From Neorhodopirellula pilleata (GTDB lineage: Bacteria; Planctomycetota; Planctomycetia; Pirellulales; Pirellulaceae), in NCBI RefSeq assembly GCF_007859915.1, contig NZ_SJPM01000001.1, positions 547,502 through 611,501 on the forward strand: a DNA stretch of 64,000 bases, written 5' to 3'. Each line of letters opens with the position of its first letter. Position 1 is the stretch's first letter. Positions 42,203 to 51,715 of the stretch are shown here, one piece after another. Made by a program: the position numbers and the translations under genes. The notes beneath the pieces are model-generated. The model saw only the letters and a program-made list of their open reading frames with translations, was not told the origin of the DNA and did not search any database.

Positions 42203-43731
42203 TGTCGCCCGAGAACATGATTTGGATTTCACTGCTGCTTCCATTGATCGCGGTCGGATTGATCGTCTTGTTCGGCAAGGTACCTGACCTGCGTGACGGT
42301 TGCTCGGGTACGGTGGCGGGTTTGTTGTTCATCGTGGTTTGCTCATTGGCGGTGGGCGTGTTCGATGGCGAGCGTCCGGCCTGGTCGATCGGCGAGATGT
42401 TGCCAGGCTTCGAAATCGCATTCCGGGTCGAACCGCTCGGAATGCTGTTCGCGATCGTCGCATCCGGTTTATGGATTTTGACCACGGCATACGCGGTTGG
42501 GTACATGCGTGGTCATCATGAAGAGCATCAGACACGATTTTTCGCATGCTTCGCGATCGCAATTTTTGCGGCGCTGGCGGCAGCATTTTCGGCGAACTTG
42601 TTCACCTTGTTTGTTGCCTACGAACTGATGACGATTTCGACGTATCCATTGGTGACGCATCATGGGACGGAGGAGTCCAGACGAGGCGGTCGCATCTATC
42701 TCGGCATTTTGCTGTCGACGTCGATCGCATTTTTCATGTTGGCAATCGTATGGACCTGGGCGCTCGCCGGAACGCTTGACTTTCAGCTCGGTGGTATCTT
42801 GGCCGATGCGTACCAAAGCGACCGTATTTCCGACACGGGGTTGGGCGTTCTTGTCGGCCTGTTTGCCTTCGGTATCGGCAAAGCGGCATTGATGCCTTTC
42901 CATCGATGGCTACCCGCCGCCATGGTGGCTCCGACACCGGTTAGCGCCCTATTGCACGCCGTCGCGGTGGTCAAAGTCGGCGTGTTCTCGGTCATGAAGG
43001 TATGCGTTTACATTATCGGCATCGACTTGTTGCGAGACACCGGCGTGAGCCTTTACTTAGCGTACGTCGCAGGTTTCACTCTAGTGGTTGCATCGTTTGT
43101 GGCGATGACGAAGGACAACCTGAAAGCCCGTCTTGCCTATTCGACGATCGGTCAGCTCGCTTACATCACGTTGGGCGCGTTCTTGGCAACGCCTAGTAGC
43201 GTTATAGGTGGTGGAATGCACATCGCGATGCACGCGGTCGGCAAGATCACGTTGTTTTTCTGTGCGGGTGCGATCTACGTTGCCGCCCACAAAAAGAACA
43301 TCTCGGAGATGGAGGGTCTCGGTCACAAGATGCCGTTCACGTTTGCGGCATTTCTGATCGCGTCGGTCAGTATCATCGGCTTGCCGCCCGGCGGAGGTGC
43401 CTGGAGCAAGTGGTTGCTCGCGGTCGGAACCGTCGAGACCGATCAGTTAATTCTCACGGCCGCTTTAATGCTCAGTTCTCTGTTAAATATCGCTTACCTT
43501 ATTCCGATTCCCATGCGGGCATTCATGCCGGCAAGAAACGGGAAGGCAGCATCGACGTCCCATCACGCCGCTGGAGAGGCGGTCAATCGTGAAGGATGGA
43601 TTTCGCAAATCGACGAAGCCCCGCTGATGTGCGTTGTGCCATTGTGCATCACAGCCCTGGGCAGCGTTGCTCTGTTCTTCGCGGCGCAATGGATCTACGA
43701 AGTGCTCTTACCGATCACCCTACAGCCATGA
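42199..43731 (+). CDS. Second MrpD/NuoL-like antiporter subunit
   Basis: 510 residues from the ATG at 42199 (ATGA overlap); the open frame to 41920 is not real. SANLFTLFVAYELMTISTYP, LMPFHRWLPAAMVAPTPVSA, LLHAVAVVKVGVFSVMKVCV and KARLAYSTIGQLAYITLGAF are the proton-channel motifs of the antiporter-like NADH-dehydrogenase subunits. Sequence is clearly different from the D gene upstream, so it is an additional channel subunit and may stand in for the MrpA N-terminal part. Confidence 0.9.
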   Translation: MMSPENMIWISLLLPLIAVGLIVLFGKVPDLRDGCSGTVAGLLFIVVCSLAVGVFDGERPAWSIGEMLPGFEIAFRVEPLGMLFAIVASGLWILTTAYAVGYMRGHHEEHQTRFFACFAIAIFAALAAAFSANLFTLFVAYELMTISTYPLVTHHGTEESRRGGRIYLGILLSTSIAFFMLAIVWTWALAGTLDFQLGGILADAYQSDRISDTGLGVLVGLFAFGIGKAALMPFHRWLPAAMVAPTPVSALLHAVAVVKVGVFSVMKVCVYIIGIDLLRDTGVSLYLAYVAGFTLVVASFVAMTKDNLKARLAYSTIGQLAYITLGAFLATPSSVIGGGMHIAMHAVGKITLFFCAGAIYVAAHKKNISEMEGLGHKMPFTFAAFLIASVSIIGLPPGGGAWSKWLLAVGTVETDQLILTAALMLSSLLNIAYLIPIPMRAFMPARNGKAASTSHHAAGEAVNREGWISQIDEAPLMCVVPLCITALGSVALFFAAQWIYEVLLPITLQP

Positions 43732-44078
43732 AGACTCCCAAACGAACCGGCAAACGGAATGCTCCGACGCCGCAGAATGCAATCGCGGGCGAATACCACG
43801 ACGCCGACACCCATCGGCATGTCACGCCGGCGGATGCGTCTTGGTTCGAACGCCCCGAGAACGTTAAGAAGATAATCGTTGCGTTGGTGATCGTTTGCGT
43901 CGCGTTGGTTGCAGCCGAATTTTTCTACACGAACCATCATCCCCACTTCGGTATCGAATCGAGTTTTGCGTTTCAGGCGTGGTTCGGTTTCGTCACCTTT
44001 GTCGTGATCGTTTTCTTGGGGCGAATGCTACGTTTGATCGTATCGCGACCGGAGGACTACTATGACCGTGATCGCTAA
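43728..44078 (+). CDS. Small membrane protein of the Mrp operon
   Basis: 116 residues from the ATG at 43728. Polar, His-containing N-terminus (EYHDADTHRHVTPADASWFE) followed by two helices (KKIIVALVIVCVALVAAEFF and AWFGFVTFVVIVFLGRMLRL). It overlaps both neighbours (4 and 17 bp), so it belongs to the operon, but it matches no standard Mrp subunit. A lineage-specific accessory subunit is a reasonable guess. Confidence 0.78.
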   Translation: MKTPKRTGKRNAPTPQNAIAGEYHDADTHRHVTPADASWFERPENVKKIIVALVIVCVALVAAEFFYTNHHPHFGIESSFAFQAWFGFVTFVVIVFLGRMLRLIVSRPEDYYDRDR

Positions 44079-45777
44079 TCTGCCACCGGGATTCGTGATG
44101 ATGGTGGGTGCGTTATTCGTACCGCTGTTTTCACGTCGGATACAACCCTGGGTGGTGCTAGTTCTCTCGTCGATTAGCTTGGCCTTGTTCGTGATGACGC
44201 CGGCCGATATTTACGGCAAGATGGAACTGTTCGGTGCGGAACTCAACATCGTTCGTATTGACAACCTTTCAAGACCGTTCGGTTTGGTGTTTCATCTCGC
44301 GGCGATCGTCTCAGCGATCTATGCCCTGCACGTTCAAGACACTCGCCAACATGTGGCAGGCGTGCTGTACGCGGGTGCGGCGATCGGTGCTGCGTGTGCC
44401 GGTGATCTGATCACGTTGTTCGTGTTCTGGGAACTGACCGCGATCTCGAGTGTGTTTCTGGTTTGGGCGAGTGATTCGGAAAGTTCCTACCGAGCCGGCA
44501 TGCGTTATCTGATCATTCAGGTTGGGTCAGGCGTTTTGTTGCTATCCGGTGCGATCGTTCAGTATGTAGAAACAGGTTCGGTATTGTTTGTACCGTTCGT
44601 CGAAAATGGCTCAGGCGATCGATTGACGTTGGCCGGACAATTGGTACTCGTCGCATTTGGAATCAAGTGCGCGTTTCCGTTGTTGCACAACTGGTTGCAA
44701 GATTCGTACCCCAAGGCAACGGTCACGGGCACCGTGTTCTTGAGCGCATTCACGACGAAACTTGCGGTCTACTCGCTCGCTCGCGGATTCGCGGGATTTG
44801 AGCCTCTGATCTATGTCGGGTGCACGATGACGTTGTTTCCGATCGTTTTTGCGGTGATCGAAAATGACTTGCGTCGGGTGCTCGCCTACAGCCTCAACAA
44901 CCAACTCGGCTTCATGGTTGTCGGCATCGGGATCGGGACCGAGTTGGCCATCAACGGGACCGTGGCACACGCGTTTTGTCACATCATTTATAAGTCGTTG
45001 CTATTCATGTCGATGGGAGCGGTCTTGTATCGAGTGGGGACAACGAAAGCAACAGAGTTGGGCGGATTGCACAAGTCGATGCCATGGACGACCGGATTTT
45101 GCCTGATCGGTGCGGGAGCCATTTCGGGATTCCCTCTGTTGAGTGGATTCGTGAGCAAGTCGATGATCATTTCGGCGGCCGGTGAAGAGCATTTACTCGG
45201 TGTTTGGATTGTGTTGTTGATCGCGTCGGCCGGTGTGATGGAACACTCGGGGATCAAGATTCCATTCTTTGCGTTCTTTGCCCACGACAGCGGCAAGCGT
45301 CCCAAGGAAGCACCGTGGAACATGTTGCTCGCCATGGGGATCGCTGCGGTCGGATGCGTCACGTTGGGAATTGCCTATCCGTTGCTTTATGCATTGCTTC
45401 CCAATGATGTTGAGTACCACCCCTATACTGCGGCCCACGTGGTGACGATGTTGCAACTGTTGATGTTCGCGACGCTCGCGTTTGTGGTTTTGATGAAGAC
45501 CGGGCTGTATCCGGAAGAGAAACGTGCGACGGTCTTAGACACGGATTGGTTTTATCGCGTAGCCTCGCCAACGATTCTGGGCGGCTTGATCGGAGGTATT
45601 GCCGCCGTGGACCGCAGCATTCGTTGGGCATTCTTGGCCGCACTCAGGGGCGTGCTACAGACTGTGGAGGAGGGATTTAACGAAACAGGCCTATTCGGAC
45701 GAACTTGGTCGACCAACACGATGGCGTTTTGGGCCACGGTACTGCTGGGCGCCTCGTTGATCGTCTACTACCTGTAG
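44062..45777 (+). CDS. Third MrpD/NuoL-like antiporter subunit
   Basis: 571 residues, overlapping the small membrane gene by 17 bp. LITLFVFWELTAISSVFLVW, KCAFPLLHNWLQDSYPKATV, LRRVLAYSLNNQLGFMVVGI and HAFCHIIYKSLLFMSMGAVL are family motifs. The C-terminal 100 residues add a helix and an extended tail with a last membrane segment (FWATVLLGASLIVYYL), as in NuoL/MrpA-type subunits. It ends the operon. Confidence 0.9.
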   Translation: MTVIANLPPGFVMMVGALFVPLFSRRIQPWVVLVLSSISLALFVMTPADIYGKMELFGAELNIVRIDNLSRPFGLVFHLAAIVSAIYALHVQDTRQHVAGVLYAGAAIGAACAGDLITLFVFWELTAISSVFLVWASDSESSYRAGMRYLIIQVGSGVLLLSGAIVQYVETGSVLFVPFVENGSGDRLTLAGQLVLVAFGIKCAFPLLHNWLQDSYPKATVTGTVFLSAFTTKLAVYSLARGFAGFEPLIYVGCTMTLFPIVFAVIENDLRRVLAYSLNNQLGFMVVGIGIGTELAINGTVAHAFCHIIYKSLLFMSMGAVLYRVGTTKATELGGLHKSMPWTTGFCLIGAGAISGFPLLSGFVSKSMIISAAGEEHLLGVWIVLLIASAGVMEHSGIKIPFFAFFAHDSGKRPKEAPWNMLLAMGIAAVGCVTLGIAYPLLYALLPNDVEYHPYTAAHVVTMLQLLMFATLAFVVLMKTGLYPEEKRATVLDTDWFYRVASPTILGGLIGGIAAVDRSIRWAFLAALRGVLQTVEEGFNETGLFGRTWSTNTMAFWATVLLGASLIVYYL

Positions 45778-45784
45778 TGGTTCG

Positions 45785-46018
45785 TCAAAATCTAATTTTA
45801 GGGTGAGCCGAACGCGCTAGCGTCGGGCGTTGAGCAATGCCCGCGGCTAGCGGGCTGTTGATTTAATCGTAACCCGAAGCGTCAGCGAGGGATTCATCAC
45901 CATTAAGTCCTTTGTATGTATCCCTCGCTCACGCTTCGGGTTTCGATGAGGACTAAATCAACAGCACGCTAGCGCCGTCGGCTCACTTCACTAACCCTAA
46001 TTTTAGGGTTTGACGAAG
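45785..46018. repeat. Nested palindromic element with REP-like core
   Basis: Outer arms (GTCAAAATCTAATTTTAGGG and its near complement at 45994-46018) enclose GCGCTAGCG-containing arms, then TGTTGATTTAATCGTAACCC/..GACTAAATCAACA, and an inner pair AACCCGAAGCGTCAGCGAGG/CCCTCGCTCACGCTTCGGGT. The inner core is shared with the elements at 58211 and 63361. It is immediately after the Mrp operon. Confidence 0.82.
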
Positions 46019-46160
46019 CAGTAGTTTTTCGCCGCGTGTTCGCCGTAAAGCCTCGTTCACCCGGCCTAGATCAGCTAGCGTCACGTTCGGGGTTCCGAGA
46101 ACGCAATTGATACAAGCCCGACGCGCGCGTTTTGAAGTTGTGCTAATCGCGAGTCAAGCG

Positions 46161-46295
<135 letters not shown>

Positions 46296-46525
46296 TGCCC
46301 GGCTCAACGGGAGATTCCGGCCCCTTGGTTTGCGTTGCGTAATTTCAAAGCTCACACATCGGGTTACGAGAAAAGGTTGGAAAACTTTGACGATTGGGGG
46401 GACGATGGAGGGTTCAGGAAGATCGACCCAATCTGCGAGCCTGGATCGTCGATCTTGACCTAGGTGTTGTTGCGTTGACGTGTTGGTCAGCGTCGTGCGT
46501 CTTAGGGAAAAGGATTTCAATCGCG

Positions 46526-47089
46526 ATGGCTTTCACATTTCAACGAAAATCGACCATCTTGATGTTCTTGGCCATGGCAACGGTCTCGGCGACCGCGACG
46601 GCTGATTTCGGCAGCTGGTTACATCGCCAGAAGATGACCTACTTCCGTAATAGTGCATGGCCGGATCCATTTACCGAAGCCGACGCTTTGGATGTGGTGG
46701 AGCCGTTCGAGATCATGAAGCAAAACGGATGGCGTTCGCACAATACGATCGGCAACAACCTATTCCGTGCTGAAGACGGCGCGTTGCTCGCATCGGGCCA
46801 GAATCGCGTTCGTTGGATTGCGACCCAATGTCCTGAGGCGCATCGTGAAATCCACGTTCTTGAGGGACGCTCGGCGGAGGAAACGGCAAACCGCATCGCT
46901 TCGGTTCGTGAGGCGATCAAATTGCTTGACCAGGAAGGTGCACAACCACGTGTTTTCGTAACGAGCATTGTGCCTTCAACGACTCCAGGTGCGATCGCCA
47001 CGAAGATCAATCGTGATCGCTTGGAACAGATGGCTGCACCGAAACTGCCGACGACAACGGCATCAGGCCAAGCTGGTGTGACCGAGTAG
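46526..47089 (+). CDS. Secreted protein of unknown function
   Basis: 187 residues from the ATG at 46526; the frame runs open from 46394. A signal peptide (STILMFLAMATVSATATA) precedes DFGSWLHRQKMTYFRNSAWP and DPFTEADALDVVEPFEIMKQ, then a moderately charged region with IHVLEGRSAEETANRIASVR, which resembles the outer-membrane/peptidoglycan-binding style of some planctomycete surface proteins, but no family is certain. It is convergent with the methyltransferase. Confidence 0.72.
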   Translation: MAFTFQRKSTILMFLAMATVSATATADFGSWLHRQKMTYFRNSAWPDPFTEADALDVVEPFEIMKQNGWRSHNTIGNNLFRAEDGALLASGQNRVRWIATQCPEAHREIHVLEGRSAEETANRIASVREAIKLLDQEGAQPRVFVTSIVPSTTPGAIATKINRDRLEQMAAPKLPTTTASGQAGVTE

Positions 47090-47094
47090 ACCGT

Positions 47095-47934
47095 TTACGA
47101 ATCGGGTAACCACAACGTACCCGCACGTTCGCTGCGAAATGTTCGATCGGCTTGTCGCCGTCTCGCTTTGATCCTGACGTAGGGCGGTACATAGTTCGCT
47201 CGGTCGGCGAACGAATTCGGGCTTGCTTTAGGATCCGCATGCATCGGTTCGATCAGATCCTCGATGACAAAGCCCGACCGGCAAAGACCGCCGATCATGT
47301 CTTCCCAACGGTGCAAGAACTCGGTGGCACCGGGTTCTCGCAAACGATTGGCAACGGAACTCGAGATTTTCGGATCGGGCACCGGCGCGGACCGATAATA
47401 AGCGTGATCGATCGCATAACGTCCTGAAGGACGATCGATCGACGTCTGCAGACTGACGGGCGACTTGTGCTGGCTGATGTAGAGGCCGCCATCGCGCAAC
47501 ACGGTCGCGACCTGCTGGTAAACGACGACGATGTCGGGCAGGTAGCAGGTGCTAACTGGATGGACGACCAGATCAAAGTCTGCACCGGCGAGCATCGAAA
47601 GATCGTCCATCGACCCTTCGATCAAGCGGACCGAATAACCTCGTTTTCGGGCCGCTTCGCGATCAAGTTCCAGCATCGCAGGGCTCAGGTCGACGACCGT
47701 GACATGCGCCCCTGCGGCCGCGTAGAGGCAACTTTGCCGTCCGCCTCCTCCGGCGAGGCAGAGCACTTTCCAGCCCTGAATCGAGCCTCCGAGCCATCCG
47801 ATCGAATCGACCGTTCGCAGCGGGTCGGCGAGTTCCGCATCCGAGACAATCCGGCAAAGTGGCGCGTCGGCGGCGGCCATTTTTTGATAGCACTGCCGGT
47901 TGGCCTGCAAAATCGTTTCGCGAATTGGTTTCAA
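47095..47934 (-). CDS. Class I SAM-dependent methyltransferase
   Basis: 279 residues. Motif I WKVLCLAGGGGRQSCLYAAA, acidic loop AHVTVVDLSPAMLELDREAA, the EGSMDDLSMLAGADFDLVVH segment and LRDGGLYISQHKSPVSLQTS give a clear Rossmann-type methyltransferase (methyltransf_11/25-like). N- and C-terminal extensions are family-specific; the small-molecule or protein target is unknown. Confidence 0.87.
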   Translation of the reverse strand: MKPIRETILQANRQCYQKMAAADAPLCRIVSDAELADPLRTVDSIGWLGGSIQGWKVLCLAGGGGRQSCLYAAAGAHVTVVDLSPAMLELDREAARKRGYSVRLIEGSMDDLSMLAGADFDLVVHPVSTCYLPDIVVVYQQVATVLRDGGLYISQHKSPVSLQTSIDRPSGRYAIDHAYYRSAPVPDPKISSSVANRLREPGATEFLHRWEDMIGGLCRSGFVIEDLIEPMHADPKASPNSFADRANYVPPYVRIKARRRQADRTFRSERAGTLWLPDS

Positions 47935-48189
47935 GGGACTGGTTTTGTCGTGAAAATCATGGTTTCGGGGCCGCTACGCACGGTCCCAGGGCTGGTTCAT
48001 GGGCTAATTTACCTAATCTAGGAACTTTCCGCCCGTTGACGGCATCTCACCCTTGGCAACGATCCCGTTGCCCCGGCGCAAGGATCCCCACTCTACCCGC
48101 ATGGATGCACCGCGTCGTTCCTTTTCGAATTGACCTTTTTTTCGAATATTAAGTTCATTGACGCGTCCCGATGATCGAGACCAGACACT

Positions 48190-49509
48190 ATGTCAGATCC
48201 TAAAATTGATTTTCAGCAGCTTCTGAGCGACCATCTCGACGGATGGCTGGCGGGGGAAGATCTGGAAACACTTCAAAAACAACTTCACGACGACGCCGGA
48301 TTGCGAGAACAGTACGAGGCGATGCTTGGCGACCGCAAAGCACTTCGTGCGATGTTTTCCCAGCCGCACCCGAAATCTCTTCCACCAGACTTTGCCCGCA
48401 CAGTAGCTGCCCAAGCTGCCCGCCGACGAGACGAAGTGGATGGATTGAATGCACCTGCGAGTCCGACCGAAACGCATCGATCATGGCGACGTCGTATGGT
48501 AATCGCAACGGTCGTTGCCACTGCTGCGGCGGTGCTGGCGATGATCTCGATTCCGTCCGGCGTTGGCATTACACCGCCCCGGTTGGCCAATAGCGAGAGT
48601 GGCTTAACAGGCGTGATGCCGCTTTTGCCGAACGGCGATTCGAAAACGAATGATTCCGATCCAAGTTCGCTCGAGCGATCCACGCTCATTCCGATGGAAC
48701 AATTGGCCGATGCATCGGTGGATTCGGATTCGCCAGTCGCATCGAAAAGACCAAACGCAATGCCTGACGTGGCAGAGCAGACCAAACCGGAAGAACGTAT
48801 CGCATCGATTCCCTCTAAGGAGCCACGCTCGATCGCGTCGACCGGAACTGGCCAGCCCGAAACACGCCGAGCAATGGATGTTTCGACCGCTGTTGCCATC
48901 TCACAAACACCGGATGATACGCTGTCGGGTGCAGTCTTGGTTTACGACGTACGTTTGACCTCGCGTGGTCGCATCACACAACCGCTTAGTCTGGCGATGC
49001 AACGGGTTGGTTTAGCCGAAACGACGCGGCAACCGATCGATCGTTCGTTGATCGAAGCTGCTAAAAGCGTTGACACGTTCGATCCCGAATCGAACTTTCA
49101 AGTTCTCTACCTGCGTGCATCCGCCAAGCGATTGGATCGATTGTTCGAATCGTTGCTTCGTGATAGGGAGAATGTTAGCTCGGTGGCGTTGTCACTGGTG
49201 ACGGATTCGCCGATTTTAAAGTTGACCGACAATTTGGAACGTGTCGACTCGACGTTGATTCGACGTGAAGATCGCGGCGTCGTCCGTCAACGTGCGGCGA
49301 GCTACCAATTGGAATCGAACGAGGGAAGCGAGTTAGCAGTGCTGCGTCGTTTGCTTGATGGCCAGACCTTCGTTCCAGTGACTCCCGGATTAACTGGATT
49401 TCCACGATCTGGAAACGGCGATGCTGGAGCCGAAACGGACGGACGTTCGGATCTGGACGGTGCAACTGATCGCGACATCATGAGTCGCGTGCTAGTCATC
49501 ATCCGATAG
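48190..49509 (+). CDS. Anti-sigma factor-like membrane protein
   Basis: 439 residues. N-terminal DFQQLLSDHLDGWLAGEDLE and LREQYEAMLGDRKALRAMFS form the short cytoplasmic anti-sigma-type domain; one membrane helix follows (MVIATVVATAAAVLAMISIP, about residues 102-121). The outside part has a long Ser/Thr/Pro-rich linker and a C-terminal domain (VLVYDVRLTSRGRITQPLSL). The partner sigma gene is not in the neighbourhood, unlike the pair at 13.7-15.2 kb. Confidence 0.68.
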   Translation: MSDPKIDFQQLLSDHLDGWLAGEDLETLQKQLHDDAGLREQYEAMLGDRKALRAMFSQPHPKSLPPDFARTVAAQAARRRDEVDGLNAPASPTETHRSWRRRMVIATVVATAAAVLAMISIPSGVGITPPRLANSESGLTGVMPLLPNGDSKTNDSDPSSLERSTLIPMEQLADASVDSDSPVASKRPNAMPDVAEQTKPEERIASIPSKEPRSIASTGTGQPETRRAMDVSTAVAISQTPDDTLSGAVLVYDVRLTSRGRITQPLSLAMQRVGLAETTRQPIDRSLIEAAKSVDTFDPESNFQVLYLRASAKRLDRLFESLLRDRENVSSVALSLVTDSPILKLTDNLERVDSTLIRREDRGVVRQRAASYQLESNEGSELAVLRRLLDGQTFVPVTPGLTGFPRSGNGDAGAETDGRSDLDGATDRDIMSRVLVIIR

Positions 49510-49514
49510 GGTTC

Positions 49515-50504
49515 TTATTTTGGTGGCGACATCCATAGTGCCGCGCCTTGAATGACTCGCAGTTCACAGGCCGACATTGCCGCAGGCAATAACGTAGTCG
49601 CTCCCGTGTCGATGACGGTCGTCTTGCCGTCATGAATTAAACTCGCCTGACCGGCGATCACGGATATTAAATGGCACCGGTCGTCTCCACCAATGGTCGC
49701 ATCGCCCGTGATCCGGTGCAGGTCGAAACGATCACATCGCACCAGTGTTTCTACTTCCCCAGACCTAGCCAAATCGCTGGAGCGAAGAGGCGTGACCGGG
49801 TCAACCGGACCACGATCGAAATCAGTTACGGCGAGTGATGATTCGATATGCAACGGTCGGGATCGACCTGTCGCGTCGGTGCGGTTCCAATCGAATAGTC
49901 GGAAAGTCGTGTTGCTGGACTGTTGAATTTCGGCAACGAGAAGACCGCCTCCCAAAGCGTGTACGGTGCCGGCGGGGATGAAGATGCAATCCCCGACGTT
50001 CGGATGAAAGGCATGGAGAGCTTTTTCCGTAGTCCCGGATGCGATGTGAGTGGCAAGGGATTCGCGATCGATTCCCGCCTTCAATCCGGCGTAAATGACG
50101 CTTTCCGGTTCGCTATGAAGGATGACCCATGCCTCGGTCTTGCCCAGATCCGGGGGCGTTAACTTCGAACCCTGTTCGTCGTTCGGGTGAACCTGCACCG
50201 AAAGGACCTGGTTGCAATCGAGGAACTTGAACAACAACGGAAACGTTTCACTGCGGTTTGGATTCATCGCCCAAGCGTTACCCATCAACTCAGCCGTTCG
50301 CTCGCGATATAAACCGCCGAGGGTCGATCCGGAGAGCGGGCCTTCGGCGACGACGCTTTGATCAGCCCCGTGATCAACGATCTCCCAAGACTCCGCGTAA
50401 TCGTTGGCGTCGCCGATGGTTTTGCCTAACGAATCGTTCAACCGCCGCCCTCCCCAAATCGCTTGTTTGATCAAAGGGCAAAAACGCAGAGGTTCAGTAA
50501 GCAT
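49515..50504 (-). CDS. manA: Mannose-6-phosphate isomerase, class I type
   Basis: 329 residues from the ATG at 50504 (MLTEPLRFCPLIKQAIWGGR); nine more codons are open upstream. Zn-binding cupin motifs NQVLSVQVHPNDEQGSKLT and the GKTEAWVIL glutamate, then NVGDCIFIPAGTVHALGGGL with the catalytic-site His, match short bacterial type I phosphomannose isomerases. It interconverts fructose-6-phosphate and mannose-6-phosphate, feeding GDP-mannose or mannose breakdown. It is convergent with the anti-sigma gene (5 bp apart). Confidence 0.93.
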   Translation of the reverse strand: MLTEPLRFCPLIKQAIWGGRRLNDSLGKTIGDANDYAESWEIVDHGADQSVVAEGPLSGSTLGGLYRERTAELMGNAWAMNPNRSETFPLLFKFLDCNQVLSVQVHPNDEQGSKLTPPDLGKTEAWVILHSEPESVIYAGLKAGIDRESLATHIASGTTEKALHAFHPNVGDCIFIPAGTVHALGGGLLVAEIQQSSNTTFRLFDWNRTDATGRSRPLHIESSLAVTDFDRGPVDPVTPLRSSDLARSGEVETLVRCDRFDLHRITGDATIGGDDRCHLISVIAGQASLIHDGKTTVIDTGATTLLPAAMSACELRVIQGAALWMSPPK

Positions 50505-50546
50505 GAGATCGCATTGGAAAGAGATGGACAAAGACGCAAGTCGAAT

Positions 50547-51428
50547 TCATTCGCCTTGGAAAATGATCGATTGAAGTCGATCGATCGACGCTTGCGTTTG
50601 TCCGTGGTTTCGCAGCGGTGGAATCCGATCGCAGAATTTTGCGTTGACACCTTTGGTGCGCAGATAGCGTTGGAGTTCACGTGGGTCACCGTCGCGGTAC
50701 GCTTCGGCGTCATGATAGATTCGCGGTCCGTAGGTCGCGTCGACCAATCGCTCGATCACCATCGTCCACCAATTCAGCCAATCAAGACTCTCAGGGGACC
50801 CTTGGCTAACGTTTTCTTGCGAGGCTCGAGTGAGCGACTTGAGTTGTTTTTGGACAGCCGGTGGCAAACATGGGTCGAGCGTCGTTGCTTCAAACTGCAT
50901 CGCACTGAGCAGGCTGTCTTTCGGGCAGCGTTGCACGTACGCGTCCAACAAAGATCCTCGCCAACTGCCTTTTTCGATCGGAGTTCCCGCAGTGATTTCC
51001 ATCGCGATGAGATCGGCCAACTCGACATAGATGGCTTCGACGGTTGCTTCGAAAATCGCCGACGCGGGCGGAGCCGATTTGGCCGTCAGCAGAGAAACCG
51101 TCACCCGCTCGAGCAACCAGATTTGTTGCTCGGGTTCCCACATCGAATACCAATGCGGCGTTTCAAAACCGAATCCATCCGACGAGTCATCTGCATCCGA
51201 ATGGTCGATCGCAAAATTCTCGGGATCGTGAAGCGGATCCCTCAACCATGCCGCCAATTCCTCGGCGAGCGGGTTGGCGGTGGCGGAATCGTCAAGCCCG
51301 TCTTGTTCGTCATCGATCCGGGCGTTGATATCGATCACCAATTGATCGACCATCATGCCGACCGCGCCGCGAAACAAATTCGCTTCATCTCCTTCGAGGC
51401 ATCGCAAGCCATTGGTCAGAGGCCACAT
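50547..51428 (-). CDS. Protein of unknown function
   Basis: 293 residues, acidic and Trp-rich (FGFETPHWYSMWEPEQQIWL), probably cytoplasmic and mostly helical (VSLLTAKSAPPASAIFEATV, WLNWWTMVIERLVDATYGPR). No signal or membrane segment and no known motif. Opposite-strand frames are Arg-rich and look like shadows. It lies 42 bp upstream of manA on the same strand, so may be co-transcribed with it. Confidence 0.72.
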   Translation of the reverse strand: MWPLTNGLRCLEGDEANLFRGAVGMMVDQLVIDINARIDDEQDGLDDSATANPLAEELAAWLRDPLHDPENFAIDHSDADDSSDGFGFETPHWYSMWEPEQQIWLLERVTVSLLTAKSAPPASAIFEATVEAIYVELADLIAMEITAGTPIEKGSWRGSLLDAYVQRCPKDSLLSAMQFEATTLDPCLPPAVQKQLKSLTRASQENVSQGSPESLDWLNWWTMVIERLVDATYGPRIYHDAEAYRDGDPRELQRYLRTKGVNAKFCDRIPPLRNHGQTQASIDRLQSIIFQGE

Positions 51429-51715
51429 AGGCGGTCACCGAAAGGAACTAAGAAGAGAAGCAGACGACGTACTATTTTATCTAGCTCAAAAGTAATCAAC
51501 AGTCGCCAGCGAAGCAAATGTTTCAACGGAGTCAAATTTCTCAGGAAAGACGATTCTAGCAATTATGATGTTCAGCAGATCGACAGAGCAAGGTTTTGTC
51601 CACACTTTGCGATCATCGCCGTCGAATCCGCCGCCAACGGTAATTAACGTGAGTCCGTGACACGATTCCCTGGCTTTCCCTTCCCTGTTCATGATCGTCG
51701 AAAGATTAGCTGAAA
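51429..51715. other. Divergent intergenic region
   Basis: 288 bp between a minus- and a plus-strand gene, so it must hold two promoters; none could be assigned with confidence. The frame at 51486-51776 on the minus strand has no features of a gene. Confidence 0.4.

Noticed and set aside
50463-51647. 394-codon plus-strand frame
   Set aside because: Arg-rich composition and antisense to manA start and the 293-residue protein; the minus frame has normal composition.
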